Assembly: GCF_003602095.1 (NCBI RefSeq) | Contig: NZ_RAHH01000006.1 | Coordinates: 1-64,000, forward strand | Source of the DNA: Rahnella woolbedingensis | Lineage (GTDB): Bacteria > Pseudomonadota > Gammaproteobacteria > Enterobacterales > Enterobacteriaceae | Length of the DNA stretch: 64,000 nt | Direction: 5' to 3' | Part shown: positions 36,114 through 44,185 of the stretch, in pieces | Layout: every line of letters starts with the position of its first letter | Position numbering within the stretch: position 1 is the first letter of the stretch | Made by a program: the position numbers and the translations under genes | The notes under the pieces: generated by a model | Databases searched by the model: none | The model's input: the letters and a program-made list of their open reading frames with translations, nothing else | Told to the model about the DNA's origin: nothing

Positions 36114-37735
36114 CAGGCCTGTCTCCCTAGCAGCTCCCAGATGTTCAGGGCTGAATTCATTGGCGCGTAATTGATCATCACCGCGTCAGCCAGGTTCGGC
36201 GACTTGGTACCGTCGGGCTGTTTGTCCACGTCGATTTTCCCCACGCCATTGATGGAGTAGGTTGACTGTGAGAGTTCGATGATGAGTTTGTCTTTGTTCT
36301 CCATCTTGCTGCTGATAGAGATAATTTCGTCAGGGTTGTAGGGCATGCCTTCAACGACTGCGCGATAGGTGTTCTGGAATAGCTTACGCAGGTGCCACCA
36401 ACTTTGAGGTTTAGCTCGGGCAAAGAAATCTTTGTTCAGGCGTGCGGCCTGTCCGTTGTCACCACGCACGGCCTCGGCATCGGGATCGAACACCCCGCCA
36501 CTACCGCGAAACGGTGTAGCCATAATTAAAGGCCGCCGGGCAGCTTTACGTTGTTCGTTTATGGCTCTTGCATCGCCACGCACGCCAGCACCTAGGCCGT
36601 CCTCATCGAAGCGGAATTCCTCCAACCGGTCTTCTTCGCAGTAGCCGAAGACTTTCTCAACTGACTGGTAGATATCGCTGCCAACACCGGACCATTCCCT
36701 GACGTTCTCCAGCAGGAATCCATGACGGGTAGAAAAGGCGTTTTTGTCTTTACCTTCATCCGCAACGTCCATCGCGCCCTGACGTTTACCTGTTGGTTGA
36801 ATGCCGAGTTTGATGTGAGCGTCTACGGCGGCTTGTACCCAGTCAGAAGGGATTAGAACGCCTTCAGCAGATGCGTTGTAATTGAGATCAAGCTCCTGAG
36901 CAACAACCACCGGATTATCGAGTTTTTCACACTCTTTTCGGTACCATTCGTCATCCTTTCGCGGGTCGCTGCGCCAATGGAACGTGAACACGGGAATTTT
37001 CCCGCCGTGGCGCTTCTGTGCGAACGGGTTCGACATTCCGTGAACCGAACTGAGGTCAATGCGACAACGCGTTGTCTGGGATAATGAAGCCTCTATCAGC
37101 ATCGGTCGCGGCAGAAACGCGGATTCATCGACAAAATACATAGTGGTTCGGTCACCACGCCCAATGTTGTCACCGGCCTCACCGGTAATGACTGAACCGC
37201 TGTCGGGAAACTCTACCCGCATATAAGGTGCGTGTTTTTTATCACTCCAACTTCCACGAAACTCTAACGGTAACATTTCAACGAATTTTCGTGCCTTCCA
37301 AAACAGCGCCTTAGGGCTACCTGTGCTGTCTACGTATTCTTCCTTACGGGAACCAAAGCCGATTACCATCTCTTTATTGAAAAGGCATAACGTGCAGGCC
37401 AAACCTATGGATGTCCAACTAAGGCCCATTTCACGGCTTTTTTCCGTAATGCCGTTTTCCATGTTCTTGCGGCGGTCCATTATCCAATGAATCCACTCTT
37501 CCTGTTTAGGGAACAACAGAAACGGAATGGACACCGGCAAACCAAAGTCAAGATTGCGCGGGTCAGTAGTCATACCCCAATCGATAATGAATTGCGCCGG
37601 GTTACTCCGATAGAAGGCTCTCAGCGCTGGTAATGTTTCAGGGTTCGCACGGATACGTTGCAACCTCTCCATTCGCCATTCGAACACCTGGTTGTAATCC
37701 GGGTTTTTAAAGTCGAACGGGAACGGAATAGGCAT
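36113..37735 (-). CDS. Terminase large subunit
   Basis: 540 residues. ATPase domain with a deviant Walker [11 protein letters not shown] near residue 100, Walker B TMYFVDES near 205, and an RNase-H-type nuclease domain in the C-terminal half, with [19 protein letters not shown] near residue 325 and later acidic residues. Cuts and packages phage DNA. No usual ribosome-binding site; preceded by a 220-base gap carrying the 33-bp motif. Confidence 0.95.
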   Translation of the reverse strand: MPIPFPFDFKNPDYNQVFEWRMERLQRIRANPETLPALRAFYRSNPAQFIIDWGMTTDPRNLDFGLPVSIPFLLFPKQEEWIHWIMDRRKNMENGITEKSREMGLSWTSIGLACTLCLFNKEMVIGFGSRKEEYVDSTGSPKALFWKARKFVEMLPLEFRGSWSDKKHAPYMRVEFPDSGSVITGEAGDNIGRGDRTTMYFVDESAFLPRPMLIEASLSQTTRCRIDLSSVHGMSNPFAQKRHGGKIPVFTFHWRSDPRKDDEWYRKECEKLDNPVVVAQELDLNYNASAEGVLIPSDWVQAAVDAHIKLGIQPTGKRQGAMDVADEGKDKNAFSTRHGFLLENVREWSGVGSDIYQSVEKVFGYCEEDRLEEFRFDEDGLGAGVRGDARAINEQRKAARRPLIMATPFRGSGGVFDPDAEAVRGDNGQAARLNKDFFARAKPQSWWHLRKLFQNTYRAVVEGMPYNPDEIISISSKMENKDKLIIELSQSTYSINGVGKIDVDKQPDGTKSPNLADAVMINYAPMNSALNIWELLGRQA

Positions 37736-37771
37736 TGAAAGCTACTCTGGATAATTGAGATAAAAAGGGGG

Positions 37772-37804
37772 CTATTTAACATAATGGACGTTACCCGACC
37801 CGCG
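37772..37804 (-). repeat. Late-operon 33-bp motif, copy 2
   Basis: Partner of the 33738-33770 element, located between the terminase small and large subunit genes. Confidence 0.75.
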
Positions 37805-37954
37805 CTAAGAGCACTCGCCAACGAATGCAGGCAAGAGATTTATTTATCAGGGTTTTCATGGGTAATCGAGGTAAAACAGACTGCATAAACAGTGCATAAA
37901 AGGCACATCAAAATGCATAGGGTTTTTATGCTTCCAAGTGCCTGTTTTGCACTG

Positions 37955-38560
37955 TTAACCCATTAACTTGCGGTACGCTTCAGCAGCTTCATCGGCGGTC
38001 AGATTGGTTGTCTGAATTGCACCGCCATTCGGCCCGCTGATTTCGGTTTTCTTCGGTGCTTCCCAACCGCGCATTTCTGCCAACTGTTTGATGGCCGCTT
38101 TCGGATCATGAAGTTTTATCTTCAGCCCATCCTTCCCCGCAGTTAGCTCAGAGATTGCCGCCATCTGTTCGGGTTTCAATTCGTTGGCATTTTTGAATGA
38201 CCAGGCAGACTGAGTAACGGGATTGCCGTCATCATCTTCACCGACAACTTGAGTACCGAACGTCGCCAGGTCAGCAATGGATGTGCGCCCCATTACGCTG
38301 AGGCGTTCCATCGCTTCTTCGTACGTCATGATGGCTTCGTTGACAGCTTCGTACCGAATACACTTCAGGAAGGCCTGCACGTTAACATTAGTTAAGATTT
38401 GGCTTGCCGATGCTCTGGCCGATTCGTCTGTCTTTGCCTTCCCCCCAGCAGCCTTGTAGGCGTCCGTCTGGTTCTTGCCATTGAGCAGTTGAGTAACGAA
38501 CTTTTGCTGTAGTTTCGTCAGGGCATCGAAAAGCGCCTTTTGTTCTTCTGTCAGCGTCAT
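37955..38560 (-). CDS. Terminase small subunit
   Basis: 201 residues. N-terminal helix-turn-helix (LTKLQQKFVTQLLNGKNQTDAYKAAG) recognises the packaging site. Middle helices oligomerise (TYEEAMERLSVMGRTSIADL); C-terminal tail DEAAEAYRKLMG contacts the large subunit. The 220-base gap between it and the large subunit is unusual. Confidence 0.93.
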   Translation of the reverse strand: MTLTEEQKALFDALTKLQQKFVTQLLNGKNQTDAYKAAGGKAKTDESARASASQILTNVNVQAFLKCIRYEAVNEAIMTYEEAMERLSVMGRTSIADLATFGTQVVGEDDDGNPVTQSAWSFKNANELKPEQMAAISELTAGKDGLKIKLHDPKAAIKQLAEMRGWEAPKKTEISGPNGGAIQTTNLTADEAAEAYRKLMG

Positions 38561-38576
38561 TTCGACTCCTTGGTTC

Positions 38577-38759
38577 CTACTTAATGAACGTAACCTTCGT
38601 GGTTATCAGTCGGCGGATTAATCTTGCGGCTTCACGCTCCATCTCAGCGATGGTTTCCGGTGTTGCTGGCTTACGGGCATATTTACGCTCAATGGCGGTT
38701 AAAATATTGTTCACATCTGCATTTTGAGGGTGGATGATTTCAACGTTTAATCTGGACAT
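38577..38759 (-). CDS. Small phage protein upstream of terminase, unknown
   Basis: 60 residues, basic and helical (IERKYARKPATPETIAEMER). No family recognised; 17 bases before terS. Size and spacing fit a real gene. Possibly a packaging helper (guess only). Confidence 0.6.
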   Translation of the reverse strand: MSRLNVEIIHPQNADVNNILTAIERKYARKPATPETIAEMEREAARLIRRLITTKVTFIK

Positions 38760-38775
38760 TCAAGGCCTCACGCGC

Positions 38776-39039
38776 TTAGCGACATCCAACGTTCACAATG
38801 CCACCATGTACCATGATGTTGTTTTTTAGCTCGACGCTTTTTGATGCTCCGCCTGCCACCGCTTCCTCAGACTCTTCTTCATAAAGTTTCAAAAAAGCGC
38901 CCCTTACAACTTTAACAATGGTGTTCGCATGGTCTTGATTGCGTTCGTCAAATATCCGTAGGCTAGAAAATTGCTGTTCAATAACACTCAGTGCCGAAGC
39001 TTGAACGTGCTGGGGTAACCCTTCAAATTTGCGAGTCAT
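38776..39039 (-). CDS. Small phage protein, unknown
   Basis: 87 residues with helical N-terminal half (LPQHVQASALSVIEQQFSSL) and a short hydrophobic end (IMVHGGIVNVGCR). Not recognised. 17 bases before the next small gene, same strand. Preceded by a gap of about 115 bases with an AAAGGCA/TGCCTTT hairpin at 39123-39145. Confidence 0.6.
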   Translation of the reverse strand: MTRKFEGLPQHVQASALSVIEQQFSSLRIFDERNQDHANTIVKVVRGAFLKLYEEESEEAVAGGASKSVELKNNIMVHGGIVNVGCR

Positions 39040-39154
39040 TTAGAATTTCCTGCTAGGTAGATGAATATAACCCTCGGCATTGCCTTAACCGACAACCGAT
39101 GATTCATTGTGTTTCTTCTGTCAAAGGCACTCAGTGAATGCCTTTTGCAGAATT

Positions 39155-39427
39155 TTATAAATATTTTTTAGCCAGGGTGACCAGCTCTGCTTCCGCTTCA
39201 CTCCCGAGCTTCTCAATGCCGTGCTCTACGAACGCCACGAACTTGGAGAATGCGGACTTTGCATCTTCCAGTGGAGACTGGACGGCTGCCGCTGTTTCAA
39301 CCGGCTGAATCTCGGTGGTGGAGATTTCAGTCACTGGCTGAGGGTCTACTACGGCGTCAACTAATGGTTCAGACATAATGGTTTCCTTGATGAATAGGCT
39401 TTTAAGCCATGCGAGAATTTTGTTCAT
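39155..39427 (-). CDS. Small phage protein overlapping the spanin gene, unknown
   Basis: 90 residues, acidic with Thr/Val/Glu-Pro-rich middle and an amphipathic C-terminal helix (AFSKFVAFVEHGIEKLG). Starts by ATGA overlap with the stop of the Rz-like gene. Possibly a lysis accessory by position only. Confidence 0.6.
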   Translation of the reverse strand: MNKILAWLKSLFIKETIMSEPLVDAVVDPQPVTEISTTEIQPVETAAAVQSPLEDAKSAFSKFVAFVEHGIEKLGSEAEAELVTLAKKYL

Positions 39428-39942
39428 TTCTTTGCGCTCAATGCTGCGTATGAGGATTCACACGCTAATCCCCGGACTCTTGACTGGTCAGCAATGGCTG
39501 CCAGCTTTGTTGCTCTTTCATCAGCGCGGCGGAACAGCTCGGCAAGCACAGTGGATCCGCTGGTAGTTGCTTGGCCTGCTCCGGCAGCTGAGGATTTGCA
39601 GGCTCTTTCACGCTCTGTAAGTCTGGCGGCAAGCTTGTCTGCCTGTTTGTGCAGGCTGTCAGCTGTAGAAGCAGCAACGGCAGCATCACTGTGAGCAGCA
39701 TCAATCTTGTTCTGGGCATCTGTAGATATCGCATCGATTTCACCCTGCTTACGTTGTTCTTCAGTTCTTGCAGCGGATTCCAGTTGGGCCAGCGCCAATG
39801 CGTCAGCTTTGTCACGCTCAGTCCACTTCAGTTGCCATTTTGCATCTGAGGCATGCATCCCTTTGACATAGCTACCAGTCGTTAAGGCGAGCAGGAAAAA
39901 GGCCAGGGCAATTGGTTTCCAGTACGCAGAAAGCCAGTTCAT
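39424..39942 (-). CDS. Rz-like inner-membrane spanin (DUF2514)
   Basis: 172 residues. One N-terminal membrane helix (PIALAFFLLALTTGSYVKG), then long periplasmic coiled coil with Ala/Glu/Lys repeats and paired Cys near 115 and 163. Spanins fuse inner and outer membranes at the last step of lysis. It overlaps the endolysin gene by four bases, and encloses the Rz1 frame. Confidence 0.9.
   Translation of the reverse strand: MNWLSAYWKPIALAFFLLALTTGSYVKGMHASDAKWQLKWTERDKADALALAQLESAARTEEQRKQGEIDAISTDAQNKIDAAHSDAAVAASTADSLHKQADKLAARLTERERACKSSAAGAGQATTSGSTVLAELFRRADERATKLAAIADQSRVRGLACESSYAALSAKK
39465..39734 (-). CDS. Rz1-like outer-membrane spanin lipoprotein, nested in Rz
   Basis: 89 residues in the +1 frame entirely inside the Rz-like gene. 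ATG 39734 with AGGGTG seven bases upstream. Hydrophobic signal MLLTVMLPLLLLQL and lipobox LTAC (Cys28) predict a lipoprotein; the mature part is proline- and glutamine-rich, as in Rz1. Nested coding is the standard lambda-type arrangement. An ORF start at 39815 is rejected as it gives no signal sequence. Confidence 0.9.
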   Translation of the reverse strand: MRYLQMPRTRLMLLTVMLPLLLLQLTACTNRQTSLPPDLQSVKEPANPQLPEQAKQLPADPLCLPSCSAALMKEQQSWQPLLTSQESGD

Positions 39943-40376
39943 GATAAGAAAAGCGCCCTTTCACGCTGACGACGTGGAAGGAGAATATCTGGGTTGTTAC
40001 CGGCTTTCTTCCACATCAGAAACGCGTCAGCAGCTCCGGTATAGTCTTTAAGGTTCAGCTTGCGAAGCACGGTAGAACCAATAAAAGCACTCGCGCCAAT
40101 ATTGAATACCAAGCTGCAAAGCGCATCGTACTGATTCTGGGTGAGAGTGAGTTTTACGTTGTCATTGATGGCCTTCTCTGTCCACTGCAGGTCTGAGCGC
40201 AGAAGTTGGGATGATTTATCAGACGTGATAACCATTCCTTTGGTGACGGGAACGCCATCAACTAACCCGGTATGCCCGGTGCCAATAGTTGGAATGCCTC
40301 GGCTATCCAGATAGCCAACCAGCTTTTCCCCCTCTTCACCCTTCAGTTTCGCGATGCCGCTATTGCTGATCTGCAT
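39939..40376 (-). CDS. Endolysin, GH24 muramidase
   Basis: 145 residues, T4-lysozyme family. Catalytic triad Glu15, Asp24 and Thr30 in the pattern EGEKLVGYLDSRGIPTIG; later DALCSLVFNIG and RRQRERALF are typical. No signal-anchor, so release depends on a holin. Overlaps the upstream membrane protein by 17 bases. Confidence 0.95.
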   Translation of the reverse strand: MQISNSGIAKLKGEEGEKLVGYLDSRGIPTIGTGHTGLVDGVPVTKGMVITSDKSSQLLRSDLQWTEKAINDNVKLTLTQNQYDALCSLVFNIGASAFIGSTVLRKLNLKDYTGAADAFLMWKKAGNNPDILLPRRQRERALFLS

Positions 40377-40656
40377 GTGATTCTCTCTTTCTGAAGATGT
40401 GCATCACATTTCCCCGAGATCGGTAGAGAGAAATGCACAGCGTGATGTTTATCGCTGTCTCTGCCCAGTCTGCTTTGTGATACTCGCCAGTGATGATCCG
40501 GATAGCTATCGCAAAACACGCGACTATCAAAATGCAGGCAAATACGGAACCGACCCAGTTGTGTTGCTTTTCACCGCGTCGAAAAGTGAACAAACGGACG
40601 GCTATCAAAAAGCAGACGACGGCATTGACGTTCAAAAGCAATATTTCAAGGGTCAT
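40360..40656 (-). CDS. Small phage membrane protein, holin-family candidate
   Basis: 98 residues with three hydrophobic helices (about 4-23, 34-53, 65-80) and a charged, His/Arg-rich C-terminus. Fits 3-TM phage holin families; with the adjacent second membrane protein one may be holin and the other antiholin. Start overlaps the next gene's stop (ATGA). Confidence 0.75.
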   Translation of the reverse strand: MTLEILLLNVNAVVCFLIAVRLFTFRRGEKQHNWVGSVFACILIVACFAIAIRIITGEYHKADWAETAINITLCISLYRSRGNVMHIFRKRESHADQQ

Positions 40657-41030
40657 TTCCCACCTCCTAAGAAGCGGTCTAACAGCGATGACTGACCAGC
40701 AGGCTTTGCAGCAAAGAGCATCAAAACTCTTACTGCCGAAGCAGAAGCGATCAATGCGCCAATAGGTTTCTCAACCGATATGCTGGATGGGAGGATCGTA
40801 GAAAGAAGAGCGGCGGCGAATCCAGAGGCAAAGTAACCAACTGCAATCGAAACGAAGAACAGAAGCATCCTTTTCCAAATTGGGAAGTCGGTTGCTGAGA
40901 TGAGAAATACTACTGCCCCAGCGGAGGCCGCAATCGCCTCTCCGGCGTTTATGCCTGAGAGTAGACCAACAAGCGTCACACCAGTTACCGCCACTGTCGC
41001 CGCTGTTGTTCCAGATATTGGTTCGGCCAT
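40653..41030 (-). CDS. Second phage membrane protein, holin candidate
   Basis: 125 residues from ATG 41030 (MAEPISGTTAATVAVTGVTL). Three to four hydrophobic segments and a soluble C-terminus. Similar to phage holins of class II/III style that precede lysozyme genes. Start chosen over 41075 because of a GGAG site. Confidence 0.75.
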   Translation of the reverse strand: MAEPISGTTAATVAVTGVTLVGLLSGINAGEAIAASAGAVVFLISATDFPIWKRMLLFFVSIAVGYFASGFAAALLSTILPSSISVEKPIGALIASASAVRVLMLFAAKPAGQSSLLDRFLGGGK

Positions 41031-41139
41031 TGTGGGACTCCATTTTTTGTGTAGTGAATAGAGCCGCGGCCACAAAGTTAACGAGGGTTAGATTGCTGAT
41101 TGGTCGGGCTCTAAATAAGAAAGCCAGCAAATCGCGAGC

Positions 41140-41760
41140 TTAGAAAGAGGTGCGGCGGAAAGCGTAAGAAGCAACGCCTTTACGCCCGAAATCACACTCG
41201 ATGGTGTTCTGCTCAATGCAGGTAAAACCCTGCTCAGCAAACCAGCCCCTGATACCTTCATCAGTGAAATACCAAATGTGTTCATCCTTTCGGAAGTGGT
41301 GCGATCGAATGATTTCACCAGCGTCGGCAAAGATAGGGATCGAAACGAAAACGAATTCCGTCGCCTGCTGCACGGCCAGTTCCGGCTCATCGATGTGCTC
41401 CAGAACATCCCACATTGTCAGCGCCAGCCACTTATTCGCGTAGAGGTCTGCGTAAGCCCCTCGTTCGTTGAGCCACGCAATGCCAGTAGGGTTAACATCA
41501 AACCCCTGCGTGTCAGGGCGAGATTCCACGAACTGCCCGGCACCAATACCCACATCGAGCACAGCACCAGCATAATGCCGCTCTACCAGCTGGATGCGCG
41601 CCCGTGTGAGCGCATGCCCAGTCTCGGTATCTGCTAATTGTTGATATTTTGCAAAATAATGCTCGTCGTAAGGACGTGATTTAGGAACCGGATAACGCCC
41701 GATCCCCAGCTCGGGGAGGAATACCAGCCCGCTGTTCAATTCTTGATAAAACGACTTCAT
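41140..41760 (-). CDS. Class I SAM-dependent methyltransferase
   Basis: 206 residues with a Rossmann methyltransferase core: motif I VLDVGIGAGQF near 65, acidic residue in GFDVNPTG, and MWDVLEHIDEP as motif post-III. Substrate unknown; small-molecule/sugar methylase type rather than DNA methylase (no NPPY or DPPY). It overlaps the glycosyltransferase-like gene by 80 bases and follows two sugar-transfer-like genes, suggesting joint modification of a glycan. Confidence 0.85.
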   Translation of the reverse strand: MKSFYQELNSGLVFLPELGIGRYPVPKSRPYDEHYFAKYQQLADTETGHALTRARIQLVERHYAGAVLDVGIGAGQFVESRPDTQGFDVNPTGIAWLNERGAYADLYANKWLALTMWDVLEHIDEPELAVQQATEFVFVSIPIFADAGEIIRSHHFRKDEHIWYFTDEGIRGWFAEQGFTCIEQNTIECDFGRKGVASYAFRRTSF

Positions 41761-42607
41761 TCAGCCAGGCCTCAAATTTTGATTCGAAGTTAGAAATCCG
41801 CCTGTCGCATTGGTGATCCCACGCTTCACAACGGCAATAATTATCAGGGATAGCCCAACCTACACAGCGCAAGTCCATATCGGGATCGGTGACAATCTCC
41901 GGCGCGTTATGCCCGCCACGCCCACCAGCCACAACGTACACAGGCGTTTTGTAAGCTATAGCCGCCGGTAGAGCCCAACCCACTGGGCTAACGACAACGG
42001 CAGCGTGCTCAACCAGACGCATAAGTTCTTTTATGTCGAGTTCACCAGCGTGCAGGTTCAGGTCGGCTTCAGGTTCATCTCCCACTAACCACTCTTCTCC
42101 CTCCTTCAGATCGGCCACGCTGATCACAAAGAAGTTCTGACGCAGAATGCGTGAAGCTTGCACAAGATAGTCAGGGTCTGGATTGCGGGAATCGCTGCGC
42201 CATTCAGAGCGAACGGTCGCTGGCCGTATGACAGCAATGGGTTTCTGTGCAGTAAACAGCGGCGAACCGAATGAAGGCAAATCCAACACCGCCGGGTCTA
42301 CCCCGAACTGTTTACGCATTGCGTCAAATATTGATCCACGCGCCAGATCTGCAGGACCGTAGAAGATTCGCTTCGTTTGTCGCGGTGACGGTGGCGGATA
42401 GAAAGTCGCCTCGCTCTGCATCTCGTTTTTGCGCTGAGTCCTAAGCGTGGTATCGCTTCGAACCGGTTTAATTGGCAAGTCTTCATACAGTTCAGGCCAT
42501 GACGTTTTGATGTATGTGCCCGCTGGGAGATTTTTTAGGAAAGCTCGCTGATAAATGGTGTCACCCATCCCCAGCATGCCTTCAATGTAAATTGGGGGAT
42601 TTAACAT
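41681..42607 (-). CDS. GT9-like glycosyltransferase
   Basis: 308 residues. Starts MLNPPIYIEGMLGMGDTIYQ, a Gly-rich N-terminal loop like heptosyltransferase-type GT-B proteins; C-terminal half holds VVSPVGWALPAAIAYKTPVYVV, matching the GT9 nucleotide-sugar site. Late phage location. Overlaps its two neighbours, so the three genes are one unit. Acceptor unknown. Confidence 0.78.
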   Translation of the reverse strand: MLNPPIYIEGMLGMGDTIYQRAFLKNLPAGTYIKTSWPELYEDLPIKPVRSDTTLRTQRKNEMQSEATFYPPPSPRQTKRIFYGPADLARGSIFDAMRKQFGVDPAVLDLPSFGSPLFTAQKPIAVIRPATVRSEWRSDSRNPDPDYLVQASRILRQNFFVISVADLKEGEEWLVGDEPEADLNLHAGELDIKELMRLVEHAAVVVSPVGWALPAAIAYKTPVYVVAGGRGGHNAPEIVTDPDMDLRCVGWAIPDNYCRCEAWDHQCDRRISNFESKFEAWLNEVVLSRIEQRAGIPPRAGDRALSGS

Positions 42608-43152
42608 GTGACCTCACGTAAGGCAGCCTCAAGAGATAAACGACGAAAGCATTTAAGCGTCGTCTGGCGGCTGCTGTTGATAATGTTCACACTGCCAGGT
42701 AGTTCATGCGCCAGCCGCTCAAATTCTCCAAACCATCGCGTCACATTCTCTGCCGTCGGATTATCCAGGCTGGTGTGATCTCCGTGCCAGTGGCTACCGT
42801 TAGCAATTGAGCAATCGAAACCCAGCAAGATGATGTCTCTGAAGCCGAGCCAGTGAGCAAAGAGAATCGCCCGCTGTCCGGAATTGAAGGTATCGCCCGT
42901 ATCAGTCGGAAAAAGGTTCACCCCATATCGAGTATGAGCTCGATTGTTGCAAGACCAGCGCTGAGGCTTTTCTGGGAGGTTCTGGACATAGATATCCCAC
43001 CAGCGCAAATCACCGGCGTAGATGTGGGTGCATTCTGGTACCGCCTGCCACGATGAATTAACAGCGATGACCGGCAGCCCAGATTCTACGGCCAGCGCAC
43101 AATCAGCAAGAGTCAGCGATGGGCCAGAAGCGCAGATAACGACAGCCGACAT
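42601..43152 (-). CDS. DUF115/Maf-like nucleotide-sugar or glycan-associated protein
   Basis: 183 residues. MSAVVICASGPSLTLADCAL is the P-loop-like start of the DUF115/MptE-like fold, followed by VIAVNSSW and ILLGFDCS. This fold occurs in motility-associated glycosyltransferases and sialyl-transfer-like phage proteins. First of the glycan trio; the start follows the late-leader terminator. Function inferred. Confidence 0.7.
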   Translation of the reverse strand: MSAVVICASGPSLTLADCALAVESGLPVIAVNSSWQAVPECTHIYAGDLRWWDIYVQNLPEKPQRWSCNNRAHTRYGVNLFPTDTGDTFNSGQRAILFAHWLGFRDIILLGFDCSIANGSHWHGDHTSLDNPTAENVTRWFGEFERLAHELPGSVNIINSSRQTTLKCFRRLSLEAALREVTC

Positions 43153-43204
43153 ATTGCGTTACCCCAAACAAAAAAGACCGCCAAATTGGCAGCCTCAGAA
43201 ACGC

Positions 43205-43227
43205 AAAAACCCCGGCGGGTGCCGAGG
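43205..43227 (-). terminator. tR'-like terminator at the head of the late operon
   Basis: CCTCGGC / GCCGGGG stem (one mismatch), loop of four, five T on the minus strand. It lies between the candidate late promoter and the first late gene, so expression needs Q. Confidence 0.8.
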
Positions 43228-43278
43228 TCTTGAATGTTTTAATAAGCGCTCATCTACAGAAACGCCCATGATTTAGAG

Positions 43279-43307
43279 AAATTACGCCAAGTTCGGACAA
43301 AATGCAA
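43279..43307 (-). promoter_or_regulatory. Candidate late promoter pR'
   Basis: Minus-strand TTGCAT (43307-43302), 17-base spacer, TAATTT (43284-43279), downstream of Q and about 50 bases before the terminator. The order Q, promoter, terminator, late genes matches lambdoid phages. Confidence 0.65.
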
Positions 43308-43346
43308 GACTTTATATTAAAAATGTCTTTATGATCCCCGATCACA

Positions 43347-44168
43347 CTATCTACTGGTGATTCGTTGGAATACAACATCAGCATGGTTCTCTTCCTGCTC
43401 GCATTTGGTCACCAGCGACTCGTACAGCGGACGCCAGTTACGATTCCATGTCCTTTCTTGCAGGTCAGGTAGTAGCGCCACAATCGCTTTGTAGGCTGTT
43501 GTGCCGGGTGTCCGTTTGTATCCTCTGCCCGCACACCGATCACAAGTCTTATCGACCGGAACGCCGAGAAGGTTTGATTTTTCCAGGTCACGCACGCGGC
43601 CGGTGCCATTACAGCGACAACGATCTGAAATCACGCCTTTGCCGATGCACGTTTGACAGAGGACATCATGAATTTCCACGCCCTCTTTTTTGGATTTCAT
43701 CTCATCATGATAAAGCAACCCTAAATTTCCCGGCAGCGCATCAAGATATTCCTGTCGGTCGATTGCCATCTGATTTCTGAATGCCCGCTCCTCTTTGATA
43801 AAGCCGTTACCGGAACAATCCATGCAGGTGCTCACACTCCCAGCTGACTTGCAGTATTCCGAATAGGCCATCTTCGCGAGGATCACCATGCATTGCGCCA
43901 TCCGGCGGCCAGCTGCTTTACCAACGTGCTTACCGGCGTTCTTCATGGCGTAGACAGAAAGCCGTTCAATGGTGCGCTGACCGTCCTCTTTGCTGATGCC
44001 ATTTTTACCGAGGAAAGCGCCCATCCCGAAAGATGCCTGAGATTCTGCCATGCCCAGACAGGCCGCAAGGTCTGGCCCCGTCAGAGAATCTGAGGCTGTC
44101 GCTGGCGGCACGTTGGTGAACGTTTGGGTTTTAGGGTTGAACTGTTTAAGTGCGTTTTCGAGTTTCAT
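43347..44168 (-). CDS. Late antitermination protein Q
   Basis: 273 residues. Two Cys-rich zinc-finger clusters (CMDCSGNG near 116, CQTCIGKG with CRCNGTG near 172, and CDRCAGRG near 208) are typical of the phage-82-type Q proteins. N-terminal half is helical. It binds near pR' and lets RNA polymerase pass the tR' terminator into the late operon. Placed after dnaB and directly before the predicted promoter. Confidence 0.9.
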   Translation of the reverse strand: MKLENALKQFNPKTQTFTNVPPATASDSLTGPDLAACLGMAESQASFGMGAFLGKNGISKEDGQRTIERLSVYAMKNAGKHVGKAAGRRMAQCMVILAKMAYSEYCKSAGSVSTCMDCSGNGFIKEERAFRNQMAIDRQEYLDALPGNLGLLYHDEMKSKKEGVEIHDVLCQTCIGKGVISDRCRCNGTGRVRDLEKSNLLGVPVDKTCDRCAGRGYKRTPGTTAYKAIVALLPDLQERTWNRNWRPLYESLVTKCEQEENHADVVFQRITSR

Positions 44169-44185
44169 CGGATTCCCCTAAATTA

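Noticed and set aside
41140-41760. DNA methyltransferase or anti-restriction enzyme
   Set aside because: Lacks catalytic DNA-MTase motifs such as NPPY/DPPY or a PCQ motif; it belongs to small-molecule type methyltransferases.
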